A stretch of DNA of 64,000 nt from Ramlibacter albus (GTDB lineage: Bacteria > Pseudomonadota > Gammaproteobacteria > Burkholderiales > Burkholderiaceae_C): contig NZ_JACORU010000018.1 in the NCBI RefSeq assembly GCF_014297445.1, forward strand, positions 28,427 to 92,426, read 5' to 3'. Of this stretch, positions 30,115 to 37,862 are shown in pieces. The stretch's first letter is position 1, and every line of letters starts with the position of its first letter. Both the position numbers and the translations under genes were made by a program. The notes under the pieces were generated by a model. The model made no database searches. It saw nothing but the letters and a program-made list of their open reading frames with translations, and was not told the origin of the DNA.

Positions 30115-31462
30115 CCTGTTCGTGATCGGCGGCGGCAGCGCCGGCGTGCGCGCGGCGCGCATGGCGGCGCAGCGCGGCGCGCGCGTGGCGCTGGCGGAAG
30201 CCGCAGACCTTGGGGGCACGTGCGTGAACGTCGGCTGCATCCCCAAGAAGCTTTACAGCTACGCGGCGCACTTCGCGGACGACTTCCGGGATGCCGCCGG
30301 CTTCGGCTGGCACGTCGGCGAGACGCGCTTCGACTGGGACGTGCTCAAGGCGAACCGCGCGGCGGAAATCCAGCGGCTCAATGGCGTGTACCAGAACCTG
30401 CTGGTGAGCGCGGGCGTGCGCATCCTCACCGGCTGGGCGACGCTGTGCGATGCCCACACGGTGCAGGTGAGCACGGCCACCGGCGAAGAGCGCTTCACTG
30501 CGAAACACATCCTCGTGGCCACCGGCGGGCGGCCGAGCGTGCCGCAGTTTCCGGGCAGCGAGTTCGTGCTGACATCCGACAGCATGTTCGACCTGGAACC
30601 GTTCCCGAAACGCCTGCTCGTGGTGGGCGGTGGCTATATCGCGTGCGAGTTCGCTTCGATCTTCAACGGGCTGGGCGCGCGCGTGACGCAGCTCTATCGC
30701 GGCGAGCAGGTGCTGCGCGGCTTCGACGACGACGTGCGGCAGCACGTGGCGCAGGAGATGCGCAAGCAGGGCGTGGACCTGCGCACGAAGCTCGACGTGG
30801 CCTCCATCGAGAAGGCCGACGGCGCCCTGCTGGTAAAGCTCATCGACGGCAGCACGGTGGAAGCCGGCACGGTGCTCTACGCCACCGGCCGCGTGCCGAA
30901 CGTCGCCGGCCTGGGGCTGGAGGCGGTCGGCGTCGCGCAAGGCAAGGACGGCGCGGTGAAGGTCGACGACGCGTATCGCAGCTCGGTGGCCTCGGTGTAC
31001 GCCGCCGGGGACGTCATCGCGCGCGTGCAGCTCACGCCCGTCGCGCTGGGCGAGGCGATGGTGATCGTCGACCACCTGTTCGGCGAAGGCAGGCGCACGC
31101 TCGGCTACGAGTTCATCCCCACCGCGGTGTTCACGCACCCGAACATCGGCACCGTCGGCTTCACGGAGGCGCAGGCGCGCGAGAAGTTCGGTGAGGTCAA
31201 GGTTTTCCGCAGCGAGTTCAAGCCGCTGATGCACACGCTGTCCGGCAGCGGCGAGCGCACGCTGATGAAGCTCGTGGTGGACGCGAAGTCCGACCGCGTC
31301 GTCGGCCTGCACATGGTGGGCGCCGATGCGGGCGAGGTCGTGCAGGGCTTCGCGGTCGCCATGAAGGCGGGCGCGACCAAGGCGGTTTTCGATTCCACGG
31401 TGGGCATCCACCCGACCGCCGCGGAAGAATTCGTGACGATGCGCGAGCCGGTCGTCGCATGA
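30095..31462 (+). CDS. gor: Glutathione-disulfide reductase
   Basis: A 455-residue FAD/NADPH disulfide reductase that keeps glutathione reduced. FAD motif GGGSAGVRAARMAA is near residue 10, the redox-active pair is in GGTCVNVGCIPKK near 40, the second Rossmann motif VVGGGYIACEFASIF near 174 and the proton relay HPTAAEEF near the end. SQLYRGEQVLRGFD-type residues after the second motif (TQLYRGEQVLRGFDD here) support NADPH use and glutathione reductase over dihydrolipoamide dehydrogenase. GGAGAG precedes the ATG. Its stop overlaps the AraC regulator start (ATGA). Confidence 0.93.
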   Translation: MASFDLDLFVIGGGSAGVRAARMAAQRGARVALAEAADLGGTCVNVGCIPKKLYSYAAHFADDFRDAAGFGWHVGETRFDWDVLKANRAAEIQRLNGVYQNLLVSAGVRILTGWATLCDAHTVQVSTATGEERFTAKHILVATGGRPSVPQFPGSEFVLTSDSMFDLEPFPKRLLVVGGGYIACEFASIFNGLGARVTQLYRGEQVLRGFDDDVRQHVAQEMRKQGVDLRTKLDVASIEKADGALLVKLIDGSTVEAGTVLYATGRVPNVAGLGLEAVGVAQGKDGAVKVDDAYRSSVASVYAAGDVIARVQLTPVALGEAMVIVDHLFGEGRRTLGYEFIPTAVFTHPNIGTVGFTEAQAREKFGEVKVFRSEFKPLMHTLSGSGERTLMKLVVDAKSDRVVGLHMVGADAGEVVQGFAVAMKAGATKAVFDSTVGIHPTAAEEFVTMREPVVA

Positions 31463-32250
31463 ACCCGCTGCATCGCTGCCGCGTGATCGGCTCGCCATGG
31501 GCGGGGGTCTACGCGGTGGAGACGGAGAGCGGCCGCCACTACGGGCGGCATTGGCATTCGGACTATGTGCTCGGCGTGCTCGATGCGGGGGCGCAGCGGT
31601 CGGCGAGCGGGCGCGGCATCGTCGAAGCGCAGCCCGGCGACCTGCTGTGCGCCAACCCCGGTGAAGTCCACGACGGCAGGCCGCAGGGCGGGCCGGTGCG
31701 GCGCTGGCGCAGCCTCTACTTTGCGCGCGATGCTTTCGCGGACGTCGCGGGCGGGCGCGAGGTCGCGGTCACCCGGCCGGTGATTTCGGACCCGCAGCTG
31801 CGGGCGGCGCTGCTGCGGTTGCTGCAAAGGCTCACGCAACGCCGCCATGGCGAAGGCACGCTCGCCTGCGACGAAGCACTTGTAGAGACGCTCGCGCAAC
31901 TCGTGACGCGCCACGCAGCCGTGCCGCCGCCGCGCGAAGCGCAGGCCTGCGTCGCGGCCGTGCGCGACTTTCTTGCCGACGACCTGCTCGCGACACCGAG
32001 CCTCTCGCAACTGGCCGCCGTCGCCGGCCTCAGCCGCTTCCAGGTGCTGCGCCGATTCCAGCGCGCCTACGGCCTGCCGCCGCACGCTTGGCTGCAGCAG
32101 CAACGCGCCGAGCGTGCCCGCTCGCTCATCCGCCGCGGCGCGACACTCGCACAGGCGGCCGCCGCGAGCGGCTTCGCCGACCAGAGCCACATGACGCGCG
32201 TGTTCGTGCGCCACTTCGGCTTCACGCCGGGCGCGTGGCGACTGCAATAG
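31459..32250 (+). CDS. AraC-family transcriptional regulator with cupin sensor domain
   Basis: A 263-residue AraC protein. Residues about 1-100 are a cupin-like sensor (GRHYGRHWHSDYVLGVLDAG, PGDLLCANPGEVHDG), and residues about 165-260 a double HTH (LSQLAAVAGLSRFQVLRRFQ, AAAASGFADQSHMTRVFVRH). This layout is typical of regulators of amino acid exporters or stress genes. It overlaps gor by 4 bases, so it is cotranscribed with it; its targets are unknown. Confidence 0.88.
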   Translation: MNPLHRCRVIGSPWAGVYAVETESGRHYGRHWHSDYVLGVLDAGAQRSASGRGIVEAQPGDLLCANPGEVHDGRPQGGPVRRWRSLYFARDAFADVAGGREVAVTRPVISDPQLRAALLRLLQRLTQRRHGEGTLACDEALVETLAQLVTRHAAVPPPREAQACVAAVRDFLADDLLATPSLSQLAAVAGLSRFQVLRRFQRAYGLPPHAWLQQQRAERARSLIRRGATLAQAAAASGFADQSHMTRVFVRHFGFTPGAWRLQ

Positions 32251-32292
32251 CGTTCAAGACGCGCCGCTGTCGACGCGCAGAAACTGGGACGC

Positions 32293-32976
32293 ATGTACTT
32301 CATCCACACCCCAGTCGTCTGGCAGGAACACCCGAGCCTCGTCGCAGGCATGCTGCACGTCGGCGACATCACGCCCGATGCCGACGTGCGAGCCAGCGTC
32401 GCCGCATTCGAGGCCATCGCGAACAAGCGGCTCGCGAACACACCCGAAGGCGAACTGCCCGAAGTGCAGGCGTGGCGCCGCGCGTTCTCGCGCATGGGGC
32501 TGAAGCCGACGCAATACCGCTGCGCGTCCGAGTCGCTGCTGCGGCGCTTCCGCAAGGAAGGCTCGCTGCCCGCGATTCACCCGCTGATCGACCTGTGCAA
32601 CGCCGTCTCGCTGGCGTTCGCCATCCCGATCGGCGTGCTCGACACGTCGCGCATCATCGGCGGCATCACCGTGTGCCACGCGAAGGGCGACGAGGTGTAC
32701 GACGCGTTCTCCGGCGAGACCGAACACCCCGATCCCGGCGAGACGATCTTCGTCGACGAATCGAATCGCGCGCACGCGCGGCGCTGGACGCATCGCCAGA
32801 GCGCGTATTCGGCGGTGCGCAAGGAAACGCGGGACGTGATGATCGTGGCCGAAGCGATGCACGACACCGCGGCCGAAGACCTGAGCCGCCTCGTCGACGC
32901 GCTCTGCAGGGTGCTGAAAGTCACGAAAACCGCGTTGCTCTCACCGGCCGCGCCGCGGTTCGAATTCGAGCCGTAG
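32293..32976 (+). CDS. B3/B4 tRNA-binding domain protein
   Basis: A 227-residue protein of the free-standing B3/B4 family, related to the editing domain of the phenylalanyl-tRNA synthetase beta subunit. Typical stretches are WRRAFSRMGLKPTQYRCASE and HPLIDLCNAVSLAFAIPIG, then DESNRAHARRWTHRQSAYSAV. Such proteins may clear mischarged tRNA or non-protein amino acids; this is inferred from family only. The start lies 42 bases after the AraC gene. Confidence 0.86.
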   Translation: MYFIHTPVVWQEHPSLVAGMLHVGDITPDADVRASVAAFEAIANKRLANTPEGELPEVQAWRRAFSRMGLKPTQYRCASESLLRRFRKEGSLPAIHPLIDLCNAVSLAFAIPIGVLDTSRIIGGITVCHAKGDEVYDAFSGETEHPDPGETIFVDESNRAHARRWTHRQSAYSAVRKETRDVMIVAEAMHDTAAEDLSRLVDALCRVLKVTKTALLSPAAPRFEFEP

Positions 32977-32979
32977 CCA

Positions 32980-32995
32980 TTCAGCTTGCGTTCAT
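32980..32995 (+). promoter_or_regulatory. Direct-repeat box TTCAGCTTGCGTTCAT (copy 1)
   Basis: TTCA occurs twice, 11 bases apart, in a 16-base box that recurs with one change at 33596-33611. It lies 12 bases before a -10-like CAAACT (33007-33012), so it replaces the -35 region. This spacing is typical of an activator of the OmpR/PhoP type; a two-component system is encoded just downstream. Confidence 0.6.
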
Positions 32996-33047
32996 GGGTG
33001 GGCTTGCAAACTGCACTCACCATCAACCCACCAACGAGGTGAACGCA

Positions 33048-33563
33048 ATGAAAGCCACTGTCCGCAACCGCTTCGGCGCCGTCCTGCTGCTTGCACCGCT
33101 GGCCGCGGCCGTCATCGCCGCACGCCCGGCGCATGCCCAGCAGTTCCAGTACGTCTACCCCACGCCCGCGCCGGCCGTGGTCGCCGTGGAGGACAACCAC
33201 TACTGGCGCGGCCACCGCCAGGACAACCGCGCACCGCGCATCACCGACGTGACGCCGGACAACGGCTCCCGAGTGTGGGACCGCGGCCGCACGCACATCT
33301 CCGCCCGCTTCCACGACTGGGGCAGCGGCATCGACTACCGCAACGTGACGCTGCGCGTGGACGGCCGCGACGTGACGTACCGCGCCCGCATCGAGGGCAA
33401 CGAGGTGCGCTATCGCGAAGACCTTGCCCCGGGCCGCCACTTCGCCGAACTCGTGGTGCGCGACCGCGCCGGCAACGCCACCCGCGAAACCTGGAGCTTC
33501 GACGTGGTGGGCCGCCACTGGGGCGAGCGCTACGGCTACTACGACGGCGATCGCCGGTACTAG
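33048..33563 (+). CDS. Periplasmic protein with Ig-like domain, function unknown
   Basis: A 171-residue exported protein. The signal peptide (AVLLLAPLAAAVIAARPAHAQ) is followed by a Pro/Ala and His-rich linker, then an Ig-like beta domain (residues about 65-160: APRITDVTPDNGSRVW, ARFHDWGSGIDYRNVTLRVD, HFAELVVRDRAGNATRE). No catalytic motif is seen. The 16-base box upstream is shared with the glycine-zipper gene, so both are probably envelope proteins of one two-component regulon. Confidence 0.75.
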   Translation: MKATVRNRFGAVLLLAPLAAAVIAARPAHAQQFQYVYPTPAPAVVAVEDNHYWRGHRQDNRAPRITDVTPDNGSRVWDRGRTHISARFHDWGSGIDYRNVTLRVDGRDVTYRARIEGNEVRYREDLAPGRHFAELVVRDRAGNATRETWSFDVVGRHWGERYGYYDGDRRY

Positions 33564-33595
33564 TGCACACGGGCCGGCGCGGCCCCCGGGCCGCG

Positions 33596-33611
33596 TTCAG
33601 CTTGTGTTCAT
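33596..33611 (+). promoter_or_regulatory. Direct-repeat box TTCAGCTTGTGTTCAT (copy 2)
   Basis: Identical to the box at 32980-32995 except for one base. It is followed after 10 bases by a -10-like CATACT (33622-33627). The gene controlled is the glycine-zipper protein, first of a run that includes the PepSY protein and the response regulator/sensor pair, suggesting autoregulation of that system. Confidence 0.6.
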
Positions 33612-33660
33612 CCACGGCGCGCATACTTCAGGCACAACACAGCCCCAAGGAGAAACCTCC

Positions 33661-34242
33661 ATGAAAGAAACCTTCCTCATCGCCCTTCTCGCCACCGCCG
33701 GCATCGCCGCCCAGGCCCAGGCCCCGGTGCAGATGCAGCCGCTCGTGCAGCCGGCGCCCAACAGCTTCGTCGACCGCGCCCGCGTGCAGCACGTCGAGCC
33801 GCAGTACGAGACCGTGCAGGTTCCGCGCGAGGAATGCGGCAGCCAGTGGGTGACGCAGCAGCAGCCGGCCACCGTGCAGCAAGGCGGCACCAACGTCGGT
33901 GGCGCCATCATCGGCGGCGTGGCCGGTGCCATCGTGGGCAACCAGGTCGGCAAGGGCCACGGCAGGGAAGCCGCGACCGCTGCCGGCGCCGTGGTCGGCG
34001 CGCTGGCCGGCAACAGCATCGCGAACCGCAACAGCGCGACGACCACCGCGCCCGCCACGTACGAGCAGCGCGAAGTGCGCACCTGCCGCACCGTCATGGA
34101 TACGCAGCAGCGCACCAACGGCTACCGCGTGACCTACATCTACAACGGCAACGCGTACACGACCGTGATGCGCGAGCAGCCCGGCAACACCATCCCGGTG
34201 CGCGTCTCCGTGACGCCGGAGCCGGAGTACTATCGCCGCTGA
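33661..34242 (+). CDS. Glycine-zipper 2TM outer-envelope protein
   Basis: A 193-residue exported protein with signal peptide (ETFLIALLATAGIAAQAQA). A glycine-zipper segment (GGAIIGGVAGAIVGNQVG, then AGAVVGALAGNSIA) forms a helical hairpin in the membrane. A conserved C-terminal part has RTCRTVMDTQQRTNGYRVTY. Proteins of this type (SlyB/Rcs-inducible related) respond to envelope stress. AAGGAG precedes the ATG. Confidence 0.85.
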   Translation: MKETFLIALLATAGIAAQAQAPVQMQPLVQPAPNSFVDRARVQHVEPQYETVQVPREECGSQWVTQQQPATVQQGGTNVGGAIIGGVAGAIVGNQVGKGHGREAATAAGAVVGALAGNSIANRNSATTTAPATYEQREVRTCRTVMDTQQRTNGYRVTYIYNGNAYTTVMREQPGNTIPVRVSVTPEPEYYRR

Positions 34243-34264
34243 TCCGCGCGAAGGAAGCACTGCA

Positions 34265-34504
34265 GTGAAAAGCCTCCCGTCCCTCGTCCTCGCCGCCGCG
34301 CTGGCGCTTGCCACCGGCGCCGCGCTGGCCAACGTCAGCCGCGACGACGCCGCGGCAGTGGCCCAGCGCGAGACGGGCGGGCGCGTGCTGTCCGTGGACC
34401 GTGCCGACATGGGCGGGCGGGCGGTGTGGCGCGTGAAGGTCGTCACGTCGCGCGGCGACGTGCGGGTCGTGCTGGTCGACGTCGCCACCGGGCAAGTCCG
34501 CTAG
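34265..34504 (+). CDS. Small PepSY-domain periplasmic protein
   Basis: A 79-residue protein with a GTG start, a signal peptide (LVLAAALALATGAALANV) and one short PepSY module (RDDAAAVAQRETGGRVLSVD, VWRVKVVTSRGDVRVVLVD). Small PepSY proteins commonly sit in front of a PhoP/PhoQ-like pair, as here with 3 bases before the response regulator, and are thought to tune sensor signalling. GAAGGAAG precedes the start. Confidence 0.8.
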   Translation: MKSLPSLVLAAALALATGAALANVSRDDAAAVAQRETGGRVLSVDRADMGGRAVWRVKVVTSRGDVRVVLVDVATGQVR

Positions 34505-34507
34505 GCG

Positions 34508-35179
34508 ATGCGCCTTCTTCTCATCGAGGACGATGCCGCGCTGCGCCAGGGCCTGGCGCGGCAGCTCGAGGCCGAAGGCTACCGAGTCGACCAGGCGGGC
34601 GACGGCGCGGAGGGCCTCTTCCTCGCGCAGGAATACCCGTTCGACCTCGCGATCGTGGACCTCGGCCTGCCGAAAGTGAACGGCCTCACGATCGTGCAGC
34701 GGCTGCGCGCCGAAGGGCGCACGATGCCGCTCCTGATCCTCACCGCGCGCAGCAGCTGGCAGGACAAAGTGGCGGGCCTTGAAGCCGGCGCGGACGATTA
34801 CCTCGTCAAGCCCTTCGAGTACCCCGAGCTCGCGGCACGCGTGAAGGCACTGCTGCGGCGCTCGCTGAAGGCGGCGAGCGACGTGCTCACGCTGGGGCCG
34901 GTGGCGATCGATTTCTCAGCGCAAAAGGTGCAGCTCGACGGCGAGCCGCTGGAGCTCACCACTTTCGAGTACCGCCTGCTCGAATACCTCGTGCGCCACC
35001 GCGAGTCGGTGGTCGCCAAGCAGGAGCTCTCCGACTACCTCTACCCCCATGGCGACGACCGCGACAGCAACGTGCTGGAAGTGCTGATCGGCCGGCTGCG
35101 CCGCAAGCTCGACCCCGAGGGCAAGCTCACGCCGATCGAAACCGTGCGCGGGCGCGGCTACCGTTTCACTTTGGGATGA
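34508..35179 (+). CDS. OmpR/PhoP-family response regulator
   Basis: A 223-residue two-component regulator. The receiver domain holds the acidic pair EDD at 7-9, phospho-acceptor Asp51 in VDLGLPK and the conserved Lys in LVKPFEYPEL. The winged-helix DNA-binding domain is at about 125-220 (LTTFEYRLLEYLVRHRESVV, VLIGRLRRKLD). It overlaps the sensor gene (ATGA). It is the obvious candidate to bind the TTCA direct-repeat boxes upstream. Confidence 0.92.
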   Translation: MRLLLIEDDAALRQGLARQLEAEGYRVDQAGDGAEGLFLAQEYPFDLAIVDLGLPKVNGLTIVQRLRAEGRTMPLLILTARSSWQDKVAGLEAGADDYLVKPFEYPELAARVKALLRRSLKAASDVLTLGPVAIDFSAQKVQLDGEPLELTTFEYRLLEYLVRHRESVVAKQELSDYLYPHGDDRDSNVLEVLIGRLRRKLDPEGKLTPIETVRGRGYRFTLG

Positions 35180-36513
35180 GCTCCGGCTACAGCATCCGCG
35201 CCCGCCTCTTCTTCGGCGCCGCGCTGGTGCTGGTGGCCTTCATCGCCGCGGCCGGCGCCGCCGTGCAGCGTGCCCATACCGACAGCGTGCGCGCCGTCCA
35301 CTTCGGCCGCTTGCAAGCCACGGTGTACCTGCTGCTCGCGAAGGCCGAGCTCGACGACCAGGGCTCGCTCGTGATGCCCGCGGAGTTCTCCGAGCCGCGG
35401 CTGTCGCTGCCGGCGTCGGGCCTCTATGCACGCATCCGCAACATCCGCCGCAACGAGGACTGGCGCTCCGGCTCCAGCGTCGGCGTCGATCCACCCTTCC
35501 CGCAGGACGCGCCGCCCGCGCGCGGCGAATGGCGCAACGAGGAGGTGCAGGCCCGCGGGCGCAACTATCTGTCGGTGAGCTACTCGGTGAACTGGGCCGC
35601 GGGCTCGACACCTGCGCCGCTCGCGTTGACGGTGATGGAGGACAGCGCCGAGTTCGACCGCGAGATCGCGACGTTCGCGCACACGCTGTGGGCGTGGCTG
35701 GGCAGCGCGAGCGTGCTGCTGCTGCTCGCCCAGACGCTGCTGCTGCAGTGGGGGCTCGCGCCGCTGCGGCGCATCTCCGGCGAGGTGGCGCGCATCGAAA
35801 GCGGCGAGCAGTCGAAGGTCGAGGGCCGCTACCCGAACGAGATCTCCGGGCTCACGGACAACCTGAACACGCTCATTGCGCAGGAGCGCGTGCGGCAGGC
35901 CCGCTACCGCGAGGCGCTGAGTTTCCTCGCGCACAGCCTGAAGACGCCGCTGGCGGTGCTGCGCAACGCCCTCGGCGAGCCGCAGCGCCTGCCCGACGAA
36001 GTGCGCCAGCAGGTCGCGCGAATGGACGACATCGTGCAGCACCAGCTCGCGCGCGCGGCGGCGGGCGGTACCTCGAAGTTCGCCCCGCCGATCGCGATCG
36101 CGCCCGTGCTGCATCGCCTGCGCGATGCGCTCACCAAGGTGCACGCGCAACGCGGTGTCGAGTTCACGGTGGACGCAGCCCCCGACCTCGCGTTCCGCAT
36201 CGACGAAGGCGACCTGATGGAGATCGCCGGCAACCTGATGGACAACGCCGGCAAGTGGGCGCACGGGCGCGTCGAGGTGCGCGCCTGGCGCGAAGGTGCG
36301 CGCCTGCACCTGAGCGTGGACGACGACGGCCCGGGGTTCAGCGACACGCAGTCGGTGCTTCGGATCCACGTACGCGGCGACGAGCGCGTGCCGGGGCACG
36401 GCGTGGGGCTCGCGTCGGTGAACGAGATCGTCGCCAGCCACGATGGCGAGCTCAGGCTCGGCACGTCGCCGGGCCTGCGCGGCGCGCGCGTCGAGGTCGT
36501 GCTGCCGGCCTGA
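35176..36513 (+). CDS. Sensor histidine kinase (PhoQ-like)
   Basis: A 445-residue inner-membrane kinase: TM1 at about 10-31, a periplasmic sensor of about 140 residues, TM2 at about 173-193, a HAMP-like linker and the phospho-acceptor His253 in SFLAHSLKTPLAVLRNA. The catalytic ATPase has NLMDNAGKWAH (N box) and DDDGPGF (G1). The short kinase core and N-box style match the PhoQ/QseC group. The periplasmic ligand is unknown. It is encoded with its cognate regulator by a 4-base overlap. Confidence 0.91.
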   Translation: MSSGYSIRARLFFGAALVLVAFIAAAGAAVQRAHTDSVRAVHFGRLQATVYLLLAKAELDDQGSLVMPAEFSEPRLSLPASGLYARIRNIRRNEDWRSGSSVGVDPPFPQDAPPARGEWRNEEVQARGRNYLSVSYSVNWAAGSTPAPLALTVMEDSAEFDREIATFAHTLWAWLGSASVLLLLAQTLLLQWGLAPLRRISGEVARIESGEQSKVEGRYPNEISGLTDNLNTLIAQERVRQARYREALSFLAHSLKTPLAVLRNALGEPQRLPDEVRQQVARMDDIVQHQLARAAAGGTSKFAPPIAIAPVLHRLRDALTKVHAQRGVEFTVDAAPDLAFRIDEGDLMEIAGNLMDNAGKWAHGRVEVRAWREGARLHLSVDDDGPGFSDTQSVLRIHVRGDERVPGHGVGLASVNEIVASHDGELRLGTSPGLRGARVEVVLPA

Positions 36514-36611
36514 GGCCAAGGTCTGCACCCGCGGCGGCGCTGCCGTCGGTATAGCTGCCCTCCGCGTTGCGCGGGCCTAGATTTGCGCAACGGCCCCAAG
36601 GAGGACGCAAC

Positions 36612-37502
36612 ATGCAACCGGCAGCATTCGCACCCACGGCACCCCACGATCCCGCCGCCCACGGCGTCATCGCGGCAGGGACGCCGCCGCCGGCGCAACT
36701 GGTGTTCCGCGTGCCGTCCACGGGTGTGCGGTCCGGCGATGACGAGGCGCTCGCGCCGAGCTTCGAGGAACTCAAGCGCTGCACCTGGGGCACGCACGTC
36801 ACGGTGATGGGCCAACCCGCCATGTTCAGCCAGGCGGGCCGGGTCGACGGGCGCGAGACGGTGATCGTCGTCGCCGGCCCCAACGCCGTGCTGGCCGGTG
36901 CCAGCCGCCACCATGAACCCGCGGGCGGCGGCGACTTCACCTATTGCTTCGACTACGACCGGGCCCAGCTGCAGGTCGGCACGCCGCCCGCAGCCCCGCT
37001 GCTGCGCGAGCAGGCGGCGGGGCTGCGGGCCGGCGACTCCGTGCTGGTCCATGGTTGCCCCGCCATGTTCCTGGAGTCGCGCATCCGCGCCGATGAACTC
37101 TGGTTGACGCTGCGCGACGCCCCCGGCCAGGAGGCCGCACTGCGCGAGCTCGGTGCCGAGAGCGTGGACGACCGCAAGTGGGGAGCGGTGTGGCGCCTGG
37201 TGTGGCGTGCCGGGCTGCAGGTGAGGCTCGTCTCCGCGCGCCTGCCCACGTTCGGCGAACTCGCGAAGCTGCGGCCCGGCACGCAGGTAACGATCGGCGT
37301 GGAGGGCATCCCGGGGCGGCTCATGGGCACCCAGATGCGCGATGGCACGCGCCAGTACGTGCTCGTGAAGGCGGCGCCGTGGCTGAGCGTGCACCAGGCC
37401 GACAGCCAGCCCGTCGGAGGATCGCGCAGCTGGCTGTATCGCATCCGCTTCCAGGAGGCCGGCCTGCGCCTGGCCGGCGAGAAGGGCGAGCACGCGGCCT
37501 GA
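36612..37502 (+). CDS. Protein of unknown function with three internal repeats
   Basis: A 296-residue soluble protein I do not recognise. Three sections resemble each other: SFEELKRCTWGTHVTVMGQP (near 52), AAGLRAGDSVLVHGCPAMF (near 137) and FGELAKLRPGTQVTIGVEGI (near 215). Each consists of a short helix, then a turn with GT/GD and a beta strand, and is followed by a region ending in a hydrophobic strand. This suggests three copies of a small beta domain. There is no signal peptide. The ATG has a strong AAGGAGG 7 bases upstream. Its neighbour is a scar containing a type III secretion-like ATPase end, so a lost-secretion-system context is possible but unproven. Confidence 0.5.
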   Translation: MQPAAFAPTAPHDPAAHGVIAAGTPPPAQLVFRVPSTGVRSGDDEALAPSFEELKRCTWGTHVTVMGQPAMFSQAGRVDGRETVIVVAGPNAVLAGASRHHEPAGGGDFTYCFDYDRAQLQVGTPPAAPLLREQAAGLRAGDSVLVHGCPAMFLESRIRADELWLTLRDAPGQEAALRELGAESVDDRKWGAVWRLVWRAGLQVRLVSARLPTFGELAKLRPGTQVTIGVEGIPGRLMGTQMRDGTRQYVLVKAAPWLSVHQADSQPVGGSRSWLYRIRFQEAGLRLAGEKGEHAA

Positions 37503-37518
37503 AGGGCCGCGCCGCGCT

Positions 37519-37698
37519 TCAGTGGGCGCTCAGCGGGGGAGCGGCGCCCTCACCACCCGCGCCGTACTCGATGCCGAGCCTGCGGATGGCCACCACCGCC
37601 TGCGTGCGGTTGACGACGCCCAGCAGGCGGAAGATGGCCGTGAGGTGCGTCTTGACCGTGATTTCGGCCAGGCCAAGGCGCATGCCGATCTCCTTGTT
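37519..37698 (-). pseudogene. C-terminal remnant of a LuxR/NarL-type regulator
   Basis: The reading frame ends with the second half of a LuxR HTH: NKEIGMRLGLAEITVKTHL, then LGVVNRTQAVVAIRRLG and a short tail. The residues before Asn are not LuxR-like, and the receiver domain is absent. The homology stops at about 37698, exactly where the neighbouring plus-strand ATPase fragment begins. Confidence 0.65.
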
Positions 37699-37699
37699 G

Positions 37700-37831
37700 A
37701 AGGGCTCGGACCGGATCGCGGACATCGCGATCGAGAAGCACGAAGCGATCCGCAAGTTCCTGCGGCAGCGGACCGACGAGCACGTCGACTGGGACGACAC
37801 GCTGCACCAGCTGCGCGTGCTGGCGGGCTGA
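37700..37831 (+). pseudogene. C-terminal remnant of a SctN/FliI-type rotary ATPase
   Basis: Forty-three codons in one frame (KGSDRIADIAIEKHEAIRK, FLRQRTDEHVDWDDTL, stop) resemble the extreme C-terminus of type III secretion or flagellar export ATPases. These end with a GSD..AD.AI....I..FLRQ pattern. No start or nucleotide-binding core is present. It directly abuts the LuxR remnant on the other strand, so the pair marks a deletion or recombination junction. SctN is favoured over FliI on wording alone. Confidence 0.5.
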
Positions 37832-37833
37832 CC

Positions 37834-37862
37834 GTCATCCCGGGCTCGACCCGGGATCCATG
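37834..37862. repeat. Dispersed palindromic repeat, single unit at the 3' end of glxR
   Basis: GTCATCCCGGGC and GCCCGGGAT-type arms (here CCCGGGC-TCGA-CCCGGGATCCATG) form one unit of the dispersed palindrome. It supplies the stop codon and last residues of the tartronate semialdehyde reductase gene. Confidence 0.78.

Noticed and set aside
37519..37800. A complete 93-residue LuxR-type protein
   Set aside because: The first 34 residues are antisense to the ATPase fragment and unlike any regulator; only the C-terminal HTH half is real.
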